NCBI GenBank assembly: GCA_902517425.1
Contig: CABYCI010000005.1
Span: forward strand, 1-46,544
Source: an uncultured SAR86 cluster bacterium
GTDB lineage: Bacteria; Pseudomonadota; Gammaproteobacteria; Magnimaribacterales; D2472
DNA length: 46,544 nt
Reading direction: 5' to 3'
Part shown: positions 7,515 through 18,433 of the stretch, one piece after another
Layout: each line of letters begins with the position of its first letter
How positions within the stretch are numbered: the stretch's first letter is position 1
The notes under the pieces: generated by a model
What the model was told of the DNA's origin: nothing
Database searches by the model: none
Seen by the model: only the letters and a program-made list of their open reading frames with translations
Program-made: the position numbers and the translations under genes

Positions 7515-10091
7515 TTATTTAGCGAGCGATTTTACTGTATTTACAACAGATGTCACGAAATCGGAGATATTATCTGTTTCTCCAGCACCTTGAGCAAAAT
7601 CTGATCTGCCACCACCTTTGCCATCAATAGTTTTAGATAATTGATTAATGACGTCTTTTGCAGAAATGGCTTCTGTTAAATTGGCAGTTACTCCACATAC
7701 AAAAGCAACCTTACTCTTTTGATGATTTAATATAACAATACATGCTTTGTCGTTTGTTTTTTTCTTTTCATCTACCAAGCCTCTTAGATCCTTGGTATCA
7801 CTTATTTCTACTTGTTCTACTATCAATTGCCAATCTTTTACATCATGAGTCTCTGAAAGCAAAACGGTCTTAGCTGAGTTCTTGTTTGAAGATTTCTTTT
7901 TCAAAGCTTTATTTTCTTCAATTAAGGACAGAATTTTTTCATGTATATCGTCTGAAGATACATTTAGTATAGATTGAAGTGATGAATTCGTTTCTCTTAA
8001 ATTATTAATATATTCAATAGACTGGAAGCCTGCTAAAGCTTCAATCCTTCTAATTCCAGAAGCTACATTGGATTGATTAGTAATAATAAAATGTCCAATA
8101 TCACCTGTTCTACTTACGTGAGTACCTCCACATAATTCGACTGAATATGAGTTATTACCCATTGTTAGTACTCTAACTTCATCATCATATTTCTCACCAA
8201 ATAAGGCCATAGCACCAGATTTAAGTGCATCATCAATCTTCATTAGTTCAGTTTGGACCTCTAAGTTACTTAGCGTTTCCTTATTTACAATATCTTCAAT
8301 CTTTGAAATTTCTTCCTTGGATAATGGTTTGGAATGTGAAAAATCAAATCTTAATTTATTCTCATCAACGAGAGATCCCTTTTGTTGAACATGTTCACCC
8401 AATACTTCTCTAAGCGCAGCATGAACAAGATGGGTTGATGAATGATGAATCGCTATTGCAGATCTTTTATCTTTTTCTACGCTCATTTTTATTACATCAC
8501 CAGTTTTGATGTTTCCTTTTTTAATTATTGCTTTATGAAGGTATACCTTACCTTGTTTCTTACAATCTAAAATATTACCAGTAGCTGAGTTAGATGCAAA
8601 TATTCCTTTATCACCAACTTGCCCTCCTGCTTCGGCATAAAAGGGAGTTTGATCACACGCTATAAATATTTCTTCTTTATTATCAGCCTCATCTACCCTT
8701 TCTTGATCTTTCCATATTACTAATACTTTGGAATCTGACTCTAAATTATCGTAACCAAGAAATTTTGTTTCATTTACACCTGCAGCAGCTGGAAGCTTAG
8801 ATACAAAATTACTTGAAGCCTTTGATGTTTCTTTCTGTTGATTCATGCATTCGTTGAACCTTTTTTCATCAATTAATAATTCTCTTTCTCTAGCAATATC
8901 AGCTGTTAAGTCAAAAGGAAATCCAAATGTATCGTGAAGCTTAAATACAATATCTCCTGAGATTATTTTTTCAGTCATGTTTGAAATTTCTTCGTCAAGA
9001 ATTTCTATTCCTTTTTCCAAAGTCTCAAAAAATTTAATTTCTTCTGTTTTAACTAATTCAGTAATATCACTTTCTTTATCTTTTAAATCTGGGAATGCGG
9101 AACTCATAACTCGAACCATATCTTCAACTAAATTAAACATGAAAGGTTTTTTGGCACCAATTTTATAACCGTGCCTTATACCCCTTCTCATTATTCTTCT
9201 GAGAACATAACCCCTTCCCTCGTTTTCTGGAATTACTCCATCAGATATTAAAGAAACAGTTGACCTAATATGATCTGCAATGACTTTGTGAGAAGTGCTT
9301 TTTTCTTTTCCTAATAAATTTTCTGAAGCTGAAATTAAATCTTTAAAGATGTCTGTTTCATAGTTTGAATTCACGCCCTGCATAACTGCAGCAATTCTTT
9401 CTAATCCCATTCCCGTATCGACTGATGGTTTTGGGAGAGGTTCCATTTTTCCATTTTCATCCCTATTAAATTGCATGAATACTAGATTCCATATTTCTAC
9501 ATATCTATCACCTTCATCGCCCTCAGCACCTGGCGGAGTACCATCAATATGATCACCGTGATCATAAAATATTTCTGAACATGGGCCACAAGGACCAGTA
9601 TCGCCCATTGACCAAAAATTATCTTCATCGCCTAATCTGGCTATTCTTTCTGGATCAATTCCAATAATTTCTTTCCAAATTTGTTCAGCTTCGTCATCAT
9701 CTTTATAGACAGTGATCCATAGCTTGTTTTTATCAAGCTTAAGAACTTCTGTTAAAAATTCCCATGCAAACTTAATGGCATCCTCTTTAAAGTAGTCACC
9801 AAAACTAAAGTTGCCCAACATTTCAAAAAAGGTGTGATGTCTTAATGTATAACCAACATTCTCAAGATCATTATGCTTGCCTCCTGCTCTAATACATCTT
9901 TGAGAAGTTGTTGCTCTTTTATAATTCTTTTTCTCAGTGCCTAAAAAAACATCCTTGAACTGGACCATACCAGCATTGGTAAATAATAGAGTTTCATCAT
10001 TATTTGGAACTAATGAGCTTGAAGAAACAATCTTATGATTCTTAGAATGAAAAAAATCTAAAAATGATTGTCTTATTTCACTAGTTTTCAT
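7515..10091 (-). CDS. alaS: Alanyl-tRNA synthetase
   Basis: The 858 residues match the family length (about 870). The class II catalytic core begins MKTSEIRQSFLDFF and continues with SLVPNNDETLLFTNAGMVQFKD in two parts, GDEDNFWSMGDTGPCGPCSEI and the GMGLERIAA motif 3 region. The editing domain carries HHSSTHL and the C-x-x-x-H zinc site ELCGGTHVSRTG. The C-terminal DHHA1-type glycine-rich part ends KGGGRSDFAQGAG. It charges tRNA-Ala and clears Ser/Gly mischarging. Its ATG overlaps the stop of the gamma carbonic anhydrase gene by 4 bases, so it belongs to the nudix-CA-alaS-lysC-pyrC run. Confidence 0.98.
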   Translation of the reverse strand: MKTSEIRQSFLDFFHSKNHKIVSSSSLVPNNDETLLFTNAGMVQFKDVFLGTEKKNYKRATTSQRCIRAGGKHNDLENVGYTLRHHTFFEMLGNFSFGDYFKEDAIKFAWEFLTEVLKLDKNKLWITVYKDDDEAEQIWKEIIGIDPERIARLGDEDNFWSMGDTGPCGPCSEIFYDHGDHIDGTPPGAEGDEGDRYVEIWNLVFMQFNRDENGKMEPLPKPSVDTGMGLERIAAVMQGVNSNYETDIFKDLISASENLLGKEKSTSHKVIADHIRSTVSLISDGVIPENEGRGYVLRRIMRRGIRHGYKIGAKKPFMFNLVEDMVRVMSSAFPDLKDKESDITELVKTEEIKFFETLEKGIEILDEEISNMTEKIISGDIVFKLHDTFGFPFDLTADIARERELLIDEKRFNECMNQQKETSKASSNFVSKLPAAAGVNETKFLGYDNLESDSKVLVIWKDQERVDEADNKEEIFIACDQTPFYAEAGGQVGDKGIFASNSATGNILDCKKQGKVYLHKAIIKKGNIKTGDVIKMSVEKDKRSAIAIHHSSTHLVHAALREVLGEHVQQKGSLVDENKLRFDFSHSKPLSKEEISKIEDIVNKETLSNLEVQTELMKIDDALKSGAMALFGEKYDDEVRVLTMGNNSYSVELCGGTHVSRTGDIGHFIITNQSNVASGIRRIEALAGFQSIEYINNLRETNSSLQSILNVSSDDIHEKILSLIEENKALKKKSSNKNSAKTVLLSETHDVKDWQLIVEQVEISDTKDLRGLVDEKKKTNDKACIVILNHQKSKVAFVCGVTANLTEAISAKDVINQLSKTIDGKGGGRSDFAQGAGETDNISDFVTSVVNTVKSLAK

Positions 10092-10612
10092 TTAAATTCA
10101 TTAATTTTTTTATATTTCTTATAATTATTTATGTAATGCTCTGCACCAATAGAAACTATACTTTGCTCTTCTTCATTTAATATTTTTTTTATCTTTCCTG
10201 GTATTCCCAAAACCATAGATCCATCTGGAACTTCCATACCCTCTGTAACCAATGCCTTGGCTCCAATAATGCAATTTTTTCCTATTTTTGCACCATTTAA
10301 AACAACAGAACCAATACCAATTAAGCTGCCATCACCGATTTCACACCCATGAAGCATTACCATATGACCAACGGTTACTTTTTTACCAATCGAGCATACA
10401 AATCCAGGGTCAGTATGAATTATTGCACCATCTTGAACATTTGATCCTTCACCTACATATATAGGCTCATTATCACCTCTCAAAACAGCATTAAACCAAA
10501 TACTAGCGTCTTTTGCTAAATGCACATCACCAATTACTGTGGCATTTGGTGCAATCCAATAATTATCACCATCAGTTACTAGTTTTTTTTCACCAAAATC
10601 AATATTCATCAT
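10088..10612 (-). CDS. Gamma-class carbonic anhydrase family protein (YrdA/PaaY-like)
   Basis: This 174-residue left-handed beta-helix protein is built of hexapeptide repeats. The family zinc ligands are visible as IIHTD, VGHMV and MLHGCEIG (about residues 64-92), and repeats such as GDGSLIGIGSVVLNGAKIGKNC in series support the fold. Homologues are trimeric and either hydrate CO2 or have a related but unproven activity (YrdA, PaaY). It overlaps alaS by 4 bases and overlaps the upstream Nudix gene by 14 bases, so these genes are translationally linked. Two Met codons at the start make the exact N-terminus uncertain by one residue. Confidence 0.88.
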   Translation of the reverse strand: MMNIDFGEKKLVTDGDNYWIAPNATVIGDVHLAKDASIWFNAVLRGDNEPIYVGEGSNVQDGAIIHTDPGFVCSIGKKVTVGHMVMLHGCEIGDGSLIGIGSVVLNGAKIGKNCIIGAKALVTEGMEVPDGSMVLGIPGKIKKILNEEEQSIVSIGAEHYINNYKKYKKINEFK

Positions 10613-11198
10613 AATTTCTTATTAAATCTAAATCTGTATTTATAGACGCATTGAAACAAATATTTAAAAAATCTGCTGTTATCATTGCTGTAAGTCCCCA
10701 AATACGATTTCCATTATAAACCCAACTTGGTATATATACTTTTAAATCCTTTCTATTAAATTCTTTATAGGTAACATTTTTAGAATTTGTTAAGAAGCTT
10801 ATAGGTACAATAAATATTTCGTCAATTTCAAAATTTCCTTTAAAGTCTTGAAGTTTATTTAAATACCCAACATAAGGATTTACTTCAATCTTATGTCTTG
10901 AGAGTAAAAAATTTAAATGGCCTAATTTTGTGACATTGTCTATATTAAGGTTAATTTCCTCATTTGATTCTCTTAAAGCGGTTTCATAAAGATCATTGTC
11001 TGCTTCTTCCCACTTACCTCCCGGGAAACTAACCTCACCAGAATGAGTTTTTAGATGGGTGGATCTTTTTGTAAATACAATTTTATATTCATCATCTTCA
11101 TTTTCTTTTAAAAGAAGAATTAAAACACCAGCTTTCTTGTACTGTGTAGCTTCTATAAGATTTATTTGTTTTAGCTTTTGCTTTATGCTGTCTAACAT
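10599..11198 (-). CDS. Nudix hydrolase, CoA pyrophosphatase type (YeaB/NudL-like)
   Basis: The 199-residue protein carries a Nudix box in which the conserved glycines, REx2EE core and metal-binding glutamates are present: VSFPGGKWEEAD followed by ETALRESNEEINL (about 57-82). The preceding TKRSTHLKTHSGEVSFPGG is the signature of the CoA-pyrophosphatase branch (YeaB/NudL, NUDT7-like). That branch cleaves CoA to 3',5'-ADP and phosphopantetheine; the exact substrate is inferred. It is divergent from another Nudix gene 52 bases away and heads the run leading into alaS. Confidence 0.85.
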   Translation of the reverse strand: MLDSIKQKLKQINLIEATQYKKAGVLILLLKENEDDEYKIVFTKRSTHLKTHSGEVSFPGGKWEEADNDLYETALRESNEEINLNIDNVTKLGHLNFLLSRHKIEVNPYVGYLNKLQDFKGNFEIDEIFIVPISFLTNSKNVTYKEFNRKDLKVYIPSWVYNGNRIWGLTAMITADFLNICFNASINTDLDLIRNYDEY

Positions 11199-11250
11199 AT
11201 AGATAATTTTAACTTCATAAGCATCTATATTCTTTAAATAAGGAAGAAAA

Positions 11251-11787
11251 TTGAAATATTGTTCAAATTGTGGAAGTTCAAATATGGAATTTAAGATTCC
11301 AGAACACGACAGCTTAAAAAGATATTGCTGTGCGGACTGCCATACAATTTTTTACACAAACCCAAATATGGTTGTTGGTGCATTGTGTATAAGGCATGAC
11401 AAAATTCTCATGGCTAAAAGAAATATTAATCCGCGTAAAGGTCTTTGGACCCTTCCAGCTGGATTCATGGAAAATGCTGAGACTCTCGAAGAAGGAGCTC
11501 TTAGAGAAACTTTTGAGGAAACATGTTCTAAAGCTGAGGCGATAATGCCTTACACAATGTTTAGCCTTCCTCATATTAATCAAATTCATATGTTTTATTT
11601 AGCAAATCTTTTAGATGATGATTTCGGACCAACAATAGAGAGTTCAGAAGTAGAATTATTCGCTCCAGACGATATTCTTTGGGATGAGATAGCATTCCCA
11701 ACTGTTGAAAAAACTCTTAAGTACTATATTGAAGATCTTGAAAAAGATAAATTTATATTCAGGGAAGAGGATATAAAACTTTGGTGA
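11251..11787 (+). CDS. Nudix hydrolase with N-terminal zinc ribbon
   Basis: The 178-residue protein begins with a zinc ribbon (CSNCGS at 4-9 and CCADC at about 26-30) as in NudC-like Nudix_N domains. A Nudix box follows: GFMENAETLEEGALRETFEET (about 72-92) has the conserved Gly, Glu and REx2EE. Family members hydrolyse NADH, ADP-ribose or FAD; the substrate is not determinable here. The start is a TTG at 11251 with a good ribosome site (AGGAAG) four bases before it, and the next residues KYCSNCG are needed for the ribbon. The stop TGA directly abuts the purL stop on the other strand. Confidence 0.85.
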   Translation: MKYCSNCGSSNMEFKIPEHDSLKRYCCADCHTIFYTNPNMVVGALCIRHDKILMAKRNINPRKGLWTLPAGFMENAETLEEGALRETFEETCSKAEAIMPYTMFSLPHINQIHMFYLANLLDDDFGPTIESSEVELFAPDDILWDEIAFPTVEKTLKYYIEDLEKDKFIFREEDIKLW

Positions 11788-14700
11788 TTAGCTTTCTTCG
11801 CTAAATTTCTTTGCATTGACAAATATTTGCATCCACGGAGAAAATTCTTTCCAATCCTTTGGATGCCAACTCATTTGTAATTTTCTAAATACCCTTTCAG
11901 GATGAGGCATCATAATTGTAATTCTTCCATCTGCTGCAGTTATACCTGTAATGCCCTCTTCTGACCCATTTGGATTAAGAGGATATCTAACAGTATTTTT
12001 TAAATCAGAATCGACAAAATTTATTGCGACTTTATTTTGATTCTTTAATTGCTCTAAACTGTTACCGCTAAAATGAGCTCTACCTTCTCCGTGAGCAGAG
12101 GCCACTGGCAAAGACCAACCATTCATATCTTTTAACAAAATAGAATCTGTTTCTTTAATTTTTACTTGAACTAATCTAGCTTCAAATTGATCAGAAAAAT
12201 TCCTTTGGAAACTTGGCCAGTCAGCTGCTCCTGGAATGATATCTTTCAGATTAGAAAGCATTTGACATCCGTTGCATACACCTAATGTAAAGGTAGATTT
12301 ATTGTTAAAGAAATTCTCAAACTGATCTTTAACATTATTGTTGTACAAAATAGTTTTTGACCAGCCACCTCCAGCTCCTAAGACATCACCGTAAGAAAAA
12401 CCACCACATACCGCCATTCCTTGAAAGTCTTTAAGATGAGCTGATCCATCAAGCAAGTCTTGCATATGAAGATCAACTGCATCAAAACCGGCTAAAGTAA
12501 AAGCTGCTGCCATTTCATTTTGACCATTAACCCCCTGCTCTCTCAAGATGGCAACTTTTGGATTAGTTGATTTAGTTGATAAATGTTTAATCTGAGATTC
12601 ATCAAAATTTATATTTGAAATGAGACCTGAAAAAGAATTACTGTCTAGCAGGCTTAGTTCTGAATCAGCAATTTCTTTATTATCTCTAAGGCTTTGGATG
12701 GCATGAGATGTTTCTCGCCATATTTTTTCGAGCTCAATTATGGGTTTAGTAAATAAATCATTGTCATCTTTATTAATTGAAAAGATATCATCTTTTAATT
12801 GTCCAATTTCTTTTACAGCCAGTCCTTTCTCACTAAAAGTTGTCTTAATTTCAGTTACATCTTTTTGTTTAACTTGAATAACAAACCCTGACTCTTCAGA
12901 GAATAGATATTCCATAACTCTATCTACGCCAGATAAATTTAAATTCATTCCAATTTTTTTAGTGAAGCACATTTCAAGCAATGTTGTAATTAGTCCGCCA
13001 TCAGAAATATCATGAATGGATAAAATGTCTTTACTTGCAATCATTTCTTGAACCAATAAGAACATGTTCCTGAAATCATCAACATTATCAATATCTGGAG
13101 TATTGTTGTAGTTTGACTTGGTAACCTCTGAGAATATTGAGCCAGCTAATCTGTTCTTATCATTCAATTTTATTAAGAGCATTGAGGTATCTTTTTCTAG
13201 ATTCAACTCAGGTGTGACATTAACTGTTACATCATTAACTGGAGCCATTGCAGTAACTACACCAGATAAAGGACTCGTAACTTCAAATTCGTTATTGCCT
13301 TCAGACCATTTTGTTTTCATCGACAAAGAATCTTTACCAACAGGTATAGATACGTTTAAATCGATACTAATTTTTGACAAGGCTTCTACGCCATTTCTTA
13401 ATGCGAGATCCTGTTTATTATTTCCTGAAGCTGCCATCCAGTTAGCAGACACTTGAACACTATTCAATCCTTTTACGACAACTCCAGCCATATTTGTTAA
13501 AGCCTCAGCTAGAGCCATTCGCATTGATGCTGCTGGGTTGGTTATTGCTATTGTAGGTTTTTCTCCAATCGTAAGTACCTCACCTGAATTTGATGTAAAC
13601 GATCTAAGGCTTAAAGAATAGTCTGATACTGGAACTTGATAAGGGCCAACAAACTGATCTCTAGCTACCATCCCTCCTACACTTCTATCTCCAATTGTAA
13701 TAAGAAAAGATTTAGATGCTACTGTAGGGTGCTGAAGGACTTTTGTGATTGAATCAGTTAAATCATAATCCTCCGAATTATCTTCATTTACCTTTTCAAA
13801 GGGAATGCTATTGACTTCCATTTCTGTAATTGGCAAATCTCCAAAAAGCATAGATAAAGGAACATCTACAGGATAATTATCGTTAGCCTCATCATAAAGT
13901 TTCACTGATTTTTCCATCGTTGTGATACCAACAATTGCATATTCACATCGTTCTCTTTTACAAATTTTTTCAAAATTTTCTTTATTATTTTTATGAATTG
14001 CAAGGACATACCTTTCTTGAGATTCATTTGACCATATTTCCATTGGTGACATTGATTTATCAGAATTAGGTATCTTTGATAATTCAATATAAACACCTAA
14101 TTCAGAATCTTTTGCTAATTCAGGAATTGCATTTGATAATCCACCTGCTCCAACATCATGAATAAATTCTATATAGCTATTTTCTTGACCAGAGCACTTA
14201 TTAATTACTTCTTGGCATCTTCTTTCCATTTCTGCATTATCTCTTTGAACAGATGCAAAATCTAAATCTTCATCGCTTTCTCCAGAGGACACTGAAGATG
14301 CTGCGCCTCCACCAAGCCCAATCAACATTGCGGGGCCTCCAAGAACAACAACAAGATAGTCTTCTTTAATTTGTAACTTAAAATTGTTTTTATCCCGTAT
14401 TTCTCCAACACCTCCAGCTAACATGATTGGTTTATGGTATCCAAATGCTTTGTTATCTGAAAAATCAGTCTCAAAGCACCTAAAATAACCAAGAGTTGCT
14501 GGTCTTCCAAATTCATTATTAAAAGCAGCAGCACCTATTGGTGCTTCCGTCATAATTGTTAGCGGTGACGCAATTCTTGATGGCTTGTGCTCCTCTCTTT
14601 CCCAACTTCTCAATACATTAGGAATTCTAAGATTTGAAACGTTATACCCAGCTAATCCTACTTTAGGTTTTGCACCTCTTCCAGTTGCTCCTTCATCCCT

Positions 14701-15627
14701 AATTTCTCCGCCGGAACCAGTTGAAGCCCCGGGGTATGGTGAAATAGCAGTTGGATGATTATGCGTCTCTACTTTAATAGTTGAGTTTAGAACATCGTTA
14801 ATAAACTCATATTGATTCGATTCATTAAGATGAAGTCTTTCAGCATTAGTTCCTTCTACAATGGCAGCATTATCTTTATAGGCAGAAATAATTCCATTTG
14901 GGGAAGCTTTACTGGTCTCTTTAATTAAATCAAATAAAGTATCATTTTTTTGGGACCCATCTACATTCCACTTAGCATTAAATATTTTGTGTCTGCAGTG
15001 TTCAGAGTTTGCTTGAGCAAACATCATCAGTTCTGCATCAGTTGGATTTCTATTTTCTTTTGAGTAAAAGTTATATAAATAATCTATTTCGTCTTGGCTC
15101 ATTGCAAAGCCAAATGATTTATTTGCAATCTCAAGCTCTTGTTTACCTTTGTTTATAATATCAATTTGATTTAACGTTCGAGCTTCATCTGAAATAAATA
15201 AATTCTCAAAATCATTAGTAGTCGAATAGATTGATTGAGTCATACGGTCATAAAACATTGAAGTATCTAATTCTTTGAGATTAGATTCACAACTAATCTT
15301 AAAACCAAAGAGCCTCTCAACTCTAATAACTTTATCAAGGCCTACATTTCTAACTATGTCCTCTGTTTTTGATGACCAAGGAGAAATGGTGCCCAATCTT
15401 GGACCAACATAAAAAGAAAATTGCTCATCTTGATCAGATGCAGACAAAACATCTTTTACGCTGTCTGTATCAGTAAATTCAAATTCAGTTTGTATTAAAT
15501 AAATCTCATTGGAATATATTTCAGCATCGAAATTGTTTGATTTAATGAATTCGCGTCTAATTTGTTCAAGTTTTGAGCTTGAAAAACTTTCTTTACCTTT
15601 AAATATAAAGCTTTTAGTCTTTGACAC
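11788..15627 (-). CDS. purL: Phosphoribosylformylglycinamidine synthase
   Basis: The 1279-residue single-chain PurL converts FGAR, glutamine and ATP to FGAM in purine synthesis. Visible parts are the FGAM-synthase linker (NPTDAELMMFAQANSEHCRHKIFNA in the 190-215 region), two AIRS-like ATP domains (KVETHNHPTAISPYPGASTGSGGEIRDE region; later SIHDISDGGL), and a C-terminal glutamine amidotransferase with nucleophile Cys in GVCNGCQM and His/Glu in PHPERVF. The start is GTG (15625-15627); no strong ribosome site is seen, so a nearby alternative is possible. It is convergent with the zinc-ribbon Nudix gene and divergent from the lytic transglycosylase gene. Confidence 0.97.
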   Translation of the reverse strand: MSKTKSFIFKGKESFSSSKLEQIRREFIKSNNFDAEIYSNEIYLIQTEFEFTDTDSVKDVLSASDQDEQFSFYVGPRLGTISPWSSKTEDIVRNVGLDKVIRVERLFGFKISCESNLKELDTSMFYDRMTQSIYSTTNDFENLFISDEARTLNQIDIINKGKQELEIANKSFGFAMSQDEIDYLYNFYSKENRNPTDAELMMFAQANSEHCRHKIFNAKWNVDGSQKNDTLFDLIKETSKASPNGIISAYKDNAAIVEGTNAERLHLNESNQYEFINDVLNSTIKVETHNHPTAISPYPGASTGSGGEIRDEGATGRGAKPKVGLAGYNVSNLRIPNVLRSWEREEHKPSRIASPLTIMTEAPIGAAAFNNEFGRPATLGYFRCFETDFSDNKAFGYHKPIMLAGGVGEIRDKNNFKLQIKEDYLVVVLGGPAMLIGLGGGAASSVSSGESDEDLDFASVQRDNAEMERRCQEVINKCSGQENSYIEFIHDVGAGGLSNAIPELAKDSELGVYIELSKIPNSDKSMSPMEIWSNESQERYVLAIHKNNKENFEKICKRERCEYAIVGITTMEKSVKLYDEANDNYPVDVPLSMLFGDLPITEMEVNSIPFEKVNEDNSEDYDLTDSITKVLQHPTVASKSFLITIGDRSVGGMVARDQFVGPYQVPVSDYSLSLRSFTSNSGEVLTIGEKPTIAITNPAASMRMALAEALTNMAGVVVKGLNSVQVSANWMAASGNNKQDLALRNGVEALSKISIDLNVSIPVGKDSLSMKTKWSEGNNEFEVTSPLSGVVTAMAPVNDVTVNVTPELNLEKDTSMLLIKLNDKNRLAGSIFSEVTKSNYNNTPDIDNVDDFRNMFLLVQEMIASKDILSIHDISDGGLITTLLEMCFTKKIGMNLNLSGVDRVMEYLFSEESGFVIQVKQKDVTEIKTTFSEKGLAVKEIGQLKDDIFSINKDDNDLFTKPIIELEKIWRETSHAIQSLRDNKEIADSELSLLDSNSFSGLISNINFDESQIKHLSTKSTNPKVAILREQGVNGQNEMAAAFTLAGFDAVDLHMQDLLDGSAHLKDFQGMAVCGGFSYGDVLGAGGGWSKTILYNNNVKDQFENFFNNKSTFTLGVCNGCQMLSNLKDIIPGAADWPSFQRNFSDQFEARLVQVKIKETDSILLKDMNGWSLPVASAHGEGRAHFSGNSLEQLKNQNKVAINFVDSDLKNTVRYPLNPNGSEEGITGITAADGRITIMMPHPERVFRKLQMSWHPKDWKEFSPWMQIFVNAKKFSEES

Positions 15628-15690
15628 TTCTTTAAGTCTGAAATATTGTATATAACAATTATAAAGTCTTTATATATTAAATAATTAAAA

Positions 15691-16404
15691 ATGGGGAATA
15701 TCTTTAGATTTTTTTTATGCTCGATGACAGTGTCTGTTTTATTTAGCTGTGCAAAATTTAATCAAAATGTTAGTTGTGAGGATATTCTTGAAAGCACATA
15801 CCTAAAATCATCTCTTAATAACTTTGAAAAAAACAAATTTAAAGATTTATTAACTAACAGATATCCTGAATTTGATGAGATGTTCAAAGAGGCTGCCATA
15901 GAAACTAATATTGAAAAGAATTTACTTGCAGCCATTTCATTTCAAGAATCTCAATGGGATCCAAGAGCAAAATCTAATATGGGTGTTAGGGGTATGATGA
16001 TGGTCACTCTTGAAACAGCTGCATTAGTTGGGGTAGAAAAAAGATTAAATCCTGAACAAAATATAAAAGGTGGAGCAAAATATTTTGCAATGCTTTTCGA
16101 GAAAAATAAGATTGGTCCAACAGAATCAGATGCCCTATCAATAACCTTAGCTAGTTATAATTTAGGTCCTACAAATATTTTTAATGTTGCAAAAAAAATT
16201 AATGAGGATGTTAAAAATGTTTCATGGAGTCAGATCAAAAGTAAATTAATTACTATGAAGGGAGAAGAACTCAATCTTACTGATAAAGATTCATATTCTC
16301 GAGGTCAACAAGCTATTGATTATGTGGATAGAGTTAGTGATTATTACAAATTATTAAGTGCGCATGCGTGCATAGCACCTAAAGATCAATTAACTTTCTT
16401 TTAA
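15691..16404 (+). CDS. Lipoprotein lytic transglycosylase, MltF-like catalytic domain only
   Basis: The 237-residue protein has a lipoprotein signal ([13 protein letters not shown], lipid Cys20) and a lysozyme-like SLT domain. The catalytic Glu86 lies in [12 protein letters not shown] (82-93), followed by [13 protein letters not shown] and [13 protein letters not shown], which match the C-terminal module of MltF. Full MltF (about 450-500 aa) has an N-terminal solute-binding-like domain that is absent here. Expected role: cleavage of peptidoglycan glycan strands at the inner face of the outer membrane. Its 3' end overlaps the convergent uvrB end by 26 bases. Confidence 0.82.
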   Translation: MGNIFRFFLCSMTVSVLFSCAKFNQNVSCEDILESTYLKSSLNNFEKNKFKDLLTNRYPEFDEMFKEAAIETNIEKNLLAAISFQESQWDPRAKSNMGVRGMMMVTLETAALVGVEKRLNPEQNIKGGAKYFAMLFEKNKIGPTESDALSITLASYNLGPTNIFNVAKKINEDVKNVSWSQIKSKLITMKGEELNLTDKDSYSRGQQAIDYVDRVSDYYKLLSAHACIAPKDQLTFF

Positions 16405-18388
16405 GAAACTTAATCTTATCTCTACAAATAGCAGCTTTCTCAAATTCCATTTTTTTAGCTAATGAAAACATTTCATCTTCAAGTTTTTGAAGCGTAACTG
16501 TTAAATTATCTATAGTGTCATCGAGAATTTTAAAGGGAACAATTTTTTCAATATCCTCTCTCTTCTTTTTAGTATTGCCTTTGATTACTCTGGCGCCCTC
16601 CATAATATCTTTAACTTTTGTAGAAATAGATTTTGGAGTTATATTATTCTTATCATTATATTTTTCTTGAATAGTTCTTCTTCTATCGGTTTCGTCAATT
16701 GCTCTTTGCATAGATCCGGTGACCTTATCAGCGTAAAGTATTGCTCTGCCTCTTAGGTTTCTTGCAGCCCTTCCAATTGTTTGTATTAATGTTGTATCAG
16801 ATCTTAAAAAACCCTCTTTATCGGCATCTAGAATTGCAACTAAACTTACTTCTGGAATATCTAGACCCTCTCTAAGCAAATTAATACCTACCAAAACATC
16901 AAATTTTCCAAGCCTTAAGTCTCTTATTATTTCGACTCTTTCTACTGTATCGATATCAGAATGCATATACCTTGCAGAAATATTATTTTCATTTAGATAA
17001 TCTGTTAAATCTTCAGCCATTCGTTTGGTTAATGTTGTAATCAATACTCTTTCCTTCATTGCGACTCTGTCATTACACTCGCCAATCACATCATCTATTT
17101 GTGTAAGAGCAGGCCTAATTTCAACATCTGGATCAGTCAAACCAGTTGGTCTAATGATTAGTTCAACAAGATTATCTTGGTGTTCGCTTTCGTATCTGCT
17201 TGGAGTTGCCGAAACATAAATTCTTTGAGGTGCAAGCATTTCCCATTCTTCAAATTTCAATGGCCTATTATCCATTGCAGACGGTAGCCTGAAACCATAC
17301 TCCACAAGCGTTTCTTTTCTTGATCGATCTCCTTTGTACATAGCCCCTATTTGAGGTACCGATACATGTGATTCGTCAATGAAAACAATGGCATCCTTAG
17401 GAATGTAATCAAATAAACATGGTGGTGATTCTCCAGGATTCCTTCCGCTAAGATATCTGGAATAATTTTCAATTCCTTGGCAATAACCAAGCTCTCTCAT
17501 CATTTCTATGTCGTAGGTCGTTCTTTCTTGAAGGCGCTGAGCTTCAACTAACTTGTTATTATCTTTTAAAAATTCTAGACGTGATTTAAGCTCATCTTTG
17601 ATATCTGGAATGCAATTTGTAACAGTTTCTCTTGGAGTGACGTAATGAGTTTTTGGAAATATTGTTGCTCTAGGAATTTCATTAATAACCACTCCTGTTA
17701 ATGGATCAAACCAGGATAACCTTTCTATTTCATCGCCAAAGAACTCTATTCGTAAAGCTTCTTTATCTGAATCTGCTGGATAGACATCAACGGTATCTCC
17801 TCTTACTCTAAATGTTGCCCTTCTAAAATCTAAGTCATTTCTAGTATATTGCAGAGCTGAGAGTCTAAGGACCAAATCACGCTGTGAAATGGTATCTCCT
17901 CTATCTAAATGAACTACCATTTTTAAATATGATTCTGGAGCTCCCAGACCATAAATTGAGGAAACAGTTGCAATAACAATCGTATCTTTTCTTTCTATTA
18001 AAGCTTTTGTTGCTGATAGGCGCATTTGTTCTATATGTTCATTGATAGACGCATCTTTAGCTATATAGGTATCAGAGGTTGGAACATATGCTTCAGGTTG
18101 ATAATAGTCATAGTAAGAAACAAAATACTCAACAGAATTATTAGGAAAGAAATCTCTAAACTCACCATATAGTTGTGCAGCAAGAGTTTTATTATGAGCC
18201 ATAATAATTGCTGGTCTTTGAGTTTCTTCAATAACCTTTGCCATTGTGTATGTTTTACCAGATCCAGTAACCCCTAAAAGGGTTTGATGAAGCAGGCCAT
18301 CTCCCAATCCAGAAACTAAATGCTTTATTGCATCAGGCTGTGAACCTGCTGGCTCAAAATCTGAAACTACCTTTAATGTTTTTTCCAT
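16379..18388 (-). CDS. uvrB: UvrABC excision repair helicase subunit B
   Basis: UvrB (669 residues, full length) verifies damage and loads UvrC in nucleotide excision repair. Walker A is GVTGSGKT (about 40-47), the beta-hairpin follows in [12 protein letters not shown], Walker B is IVFIDESH, helicase motif VI region is QTIGRAARN, and a C-terminal UVR motif ([19 protein letters not shown]) binds UvrA/UvrC. No LexA-type box was noticed just before it. Its start codon is close to the candidate promoter of the divergent tRNA-Asn gene. Confidence 0.98.
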   Translation of the reverse strand: MEKTLKVVSDFEPAGSQPDAIKHLVSGLGDGLLHQTLLGVTGSGKTYTMAKVIEETQRPAIIMAHNKTLAAQLYGEFRDFFPNNSVEYFVSYYDYYQPEAYVPTSDTYIAKDASINEHIEQMRLSATKALIERKDTIVIATVSSIYGLGAPESYLKMVVHLDRGDTISQRDLVLRLSALQYTRNDLDFRRATFRVRGDTVDVYPADSDKEALRIEFFGDEIERLSWFDPLTGVVINEIPRATIFPKTHYVTPRETVTNCIPDIKDELKSRLEFLKDNNKLVEAQRLQERTTYDIEMMRELGYCQGIENYSRYLSGRNPGESPPCLFDYIPKDAIVFIDESHVSVPQIGAMYKGDRSRKETLVEYGFRLPSAMDNRPLKFEEWEMLAPQRIYVSATPSRYESEHQDNLVELIIRPTGLTDPDVEIRPALTQIDDVIGECNDRVAMKERVLITTLTKRMAEDLTDYLNENNISARYMHSDIDTVERVEIIRDLRLGKFDVLVGINLLREGLDIPEVSLVAILDADKEGFLRSDTTLIQTIGRAARNLRGRAILYADKVTGSMQRAIDETDRRRTIQEKYNDKNNITPKSISTKVKDIMEGARVIKGNTKKKREDIEKIVPFKILDDTIDNLTVTLQKLEDEMFSLAKKMEFEKAAICRDKIKFLKRKLIDL

Positions 18389-18417
18389 TTACTTATGTAT
18401 TAAAAATTACTTATAAT
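18388..18417 (+). promoter_or_regulatory. tRNA-Asn promoter
   Basis: A perfect -10 TATAAT (18412-18417) lies 16 bases before the tRNA 5' end. A -35-like TTTACT (18388-18393) is found with an 18-base spacer. The -35 touches the first base of the divergent uvrB gene. Confidence 0.55.
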
Positions 18418-18433
18418 GCTTTGCTATTCGCGT

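Noticed and set aside
13118-13456. Plus-strand open frames inside purL and other long genes
   Set aside because: Antisense frames created by low stop frequency opposite long AT-rich genes; no ribosome sites or recognisable products.
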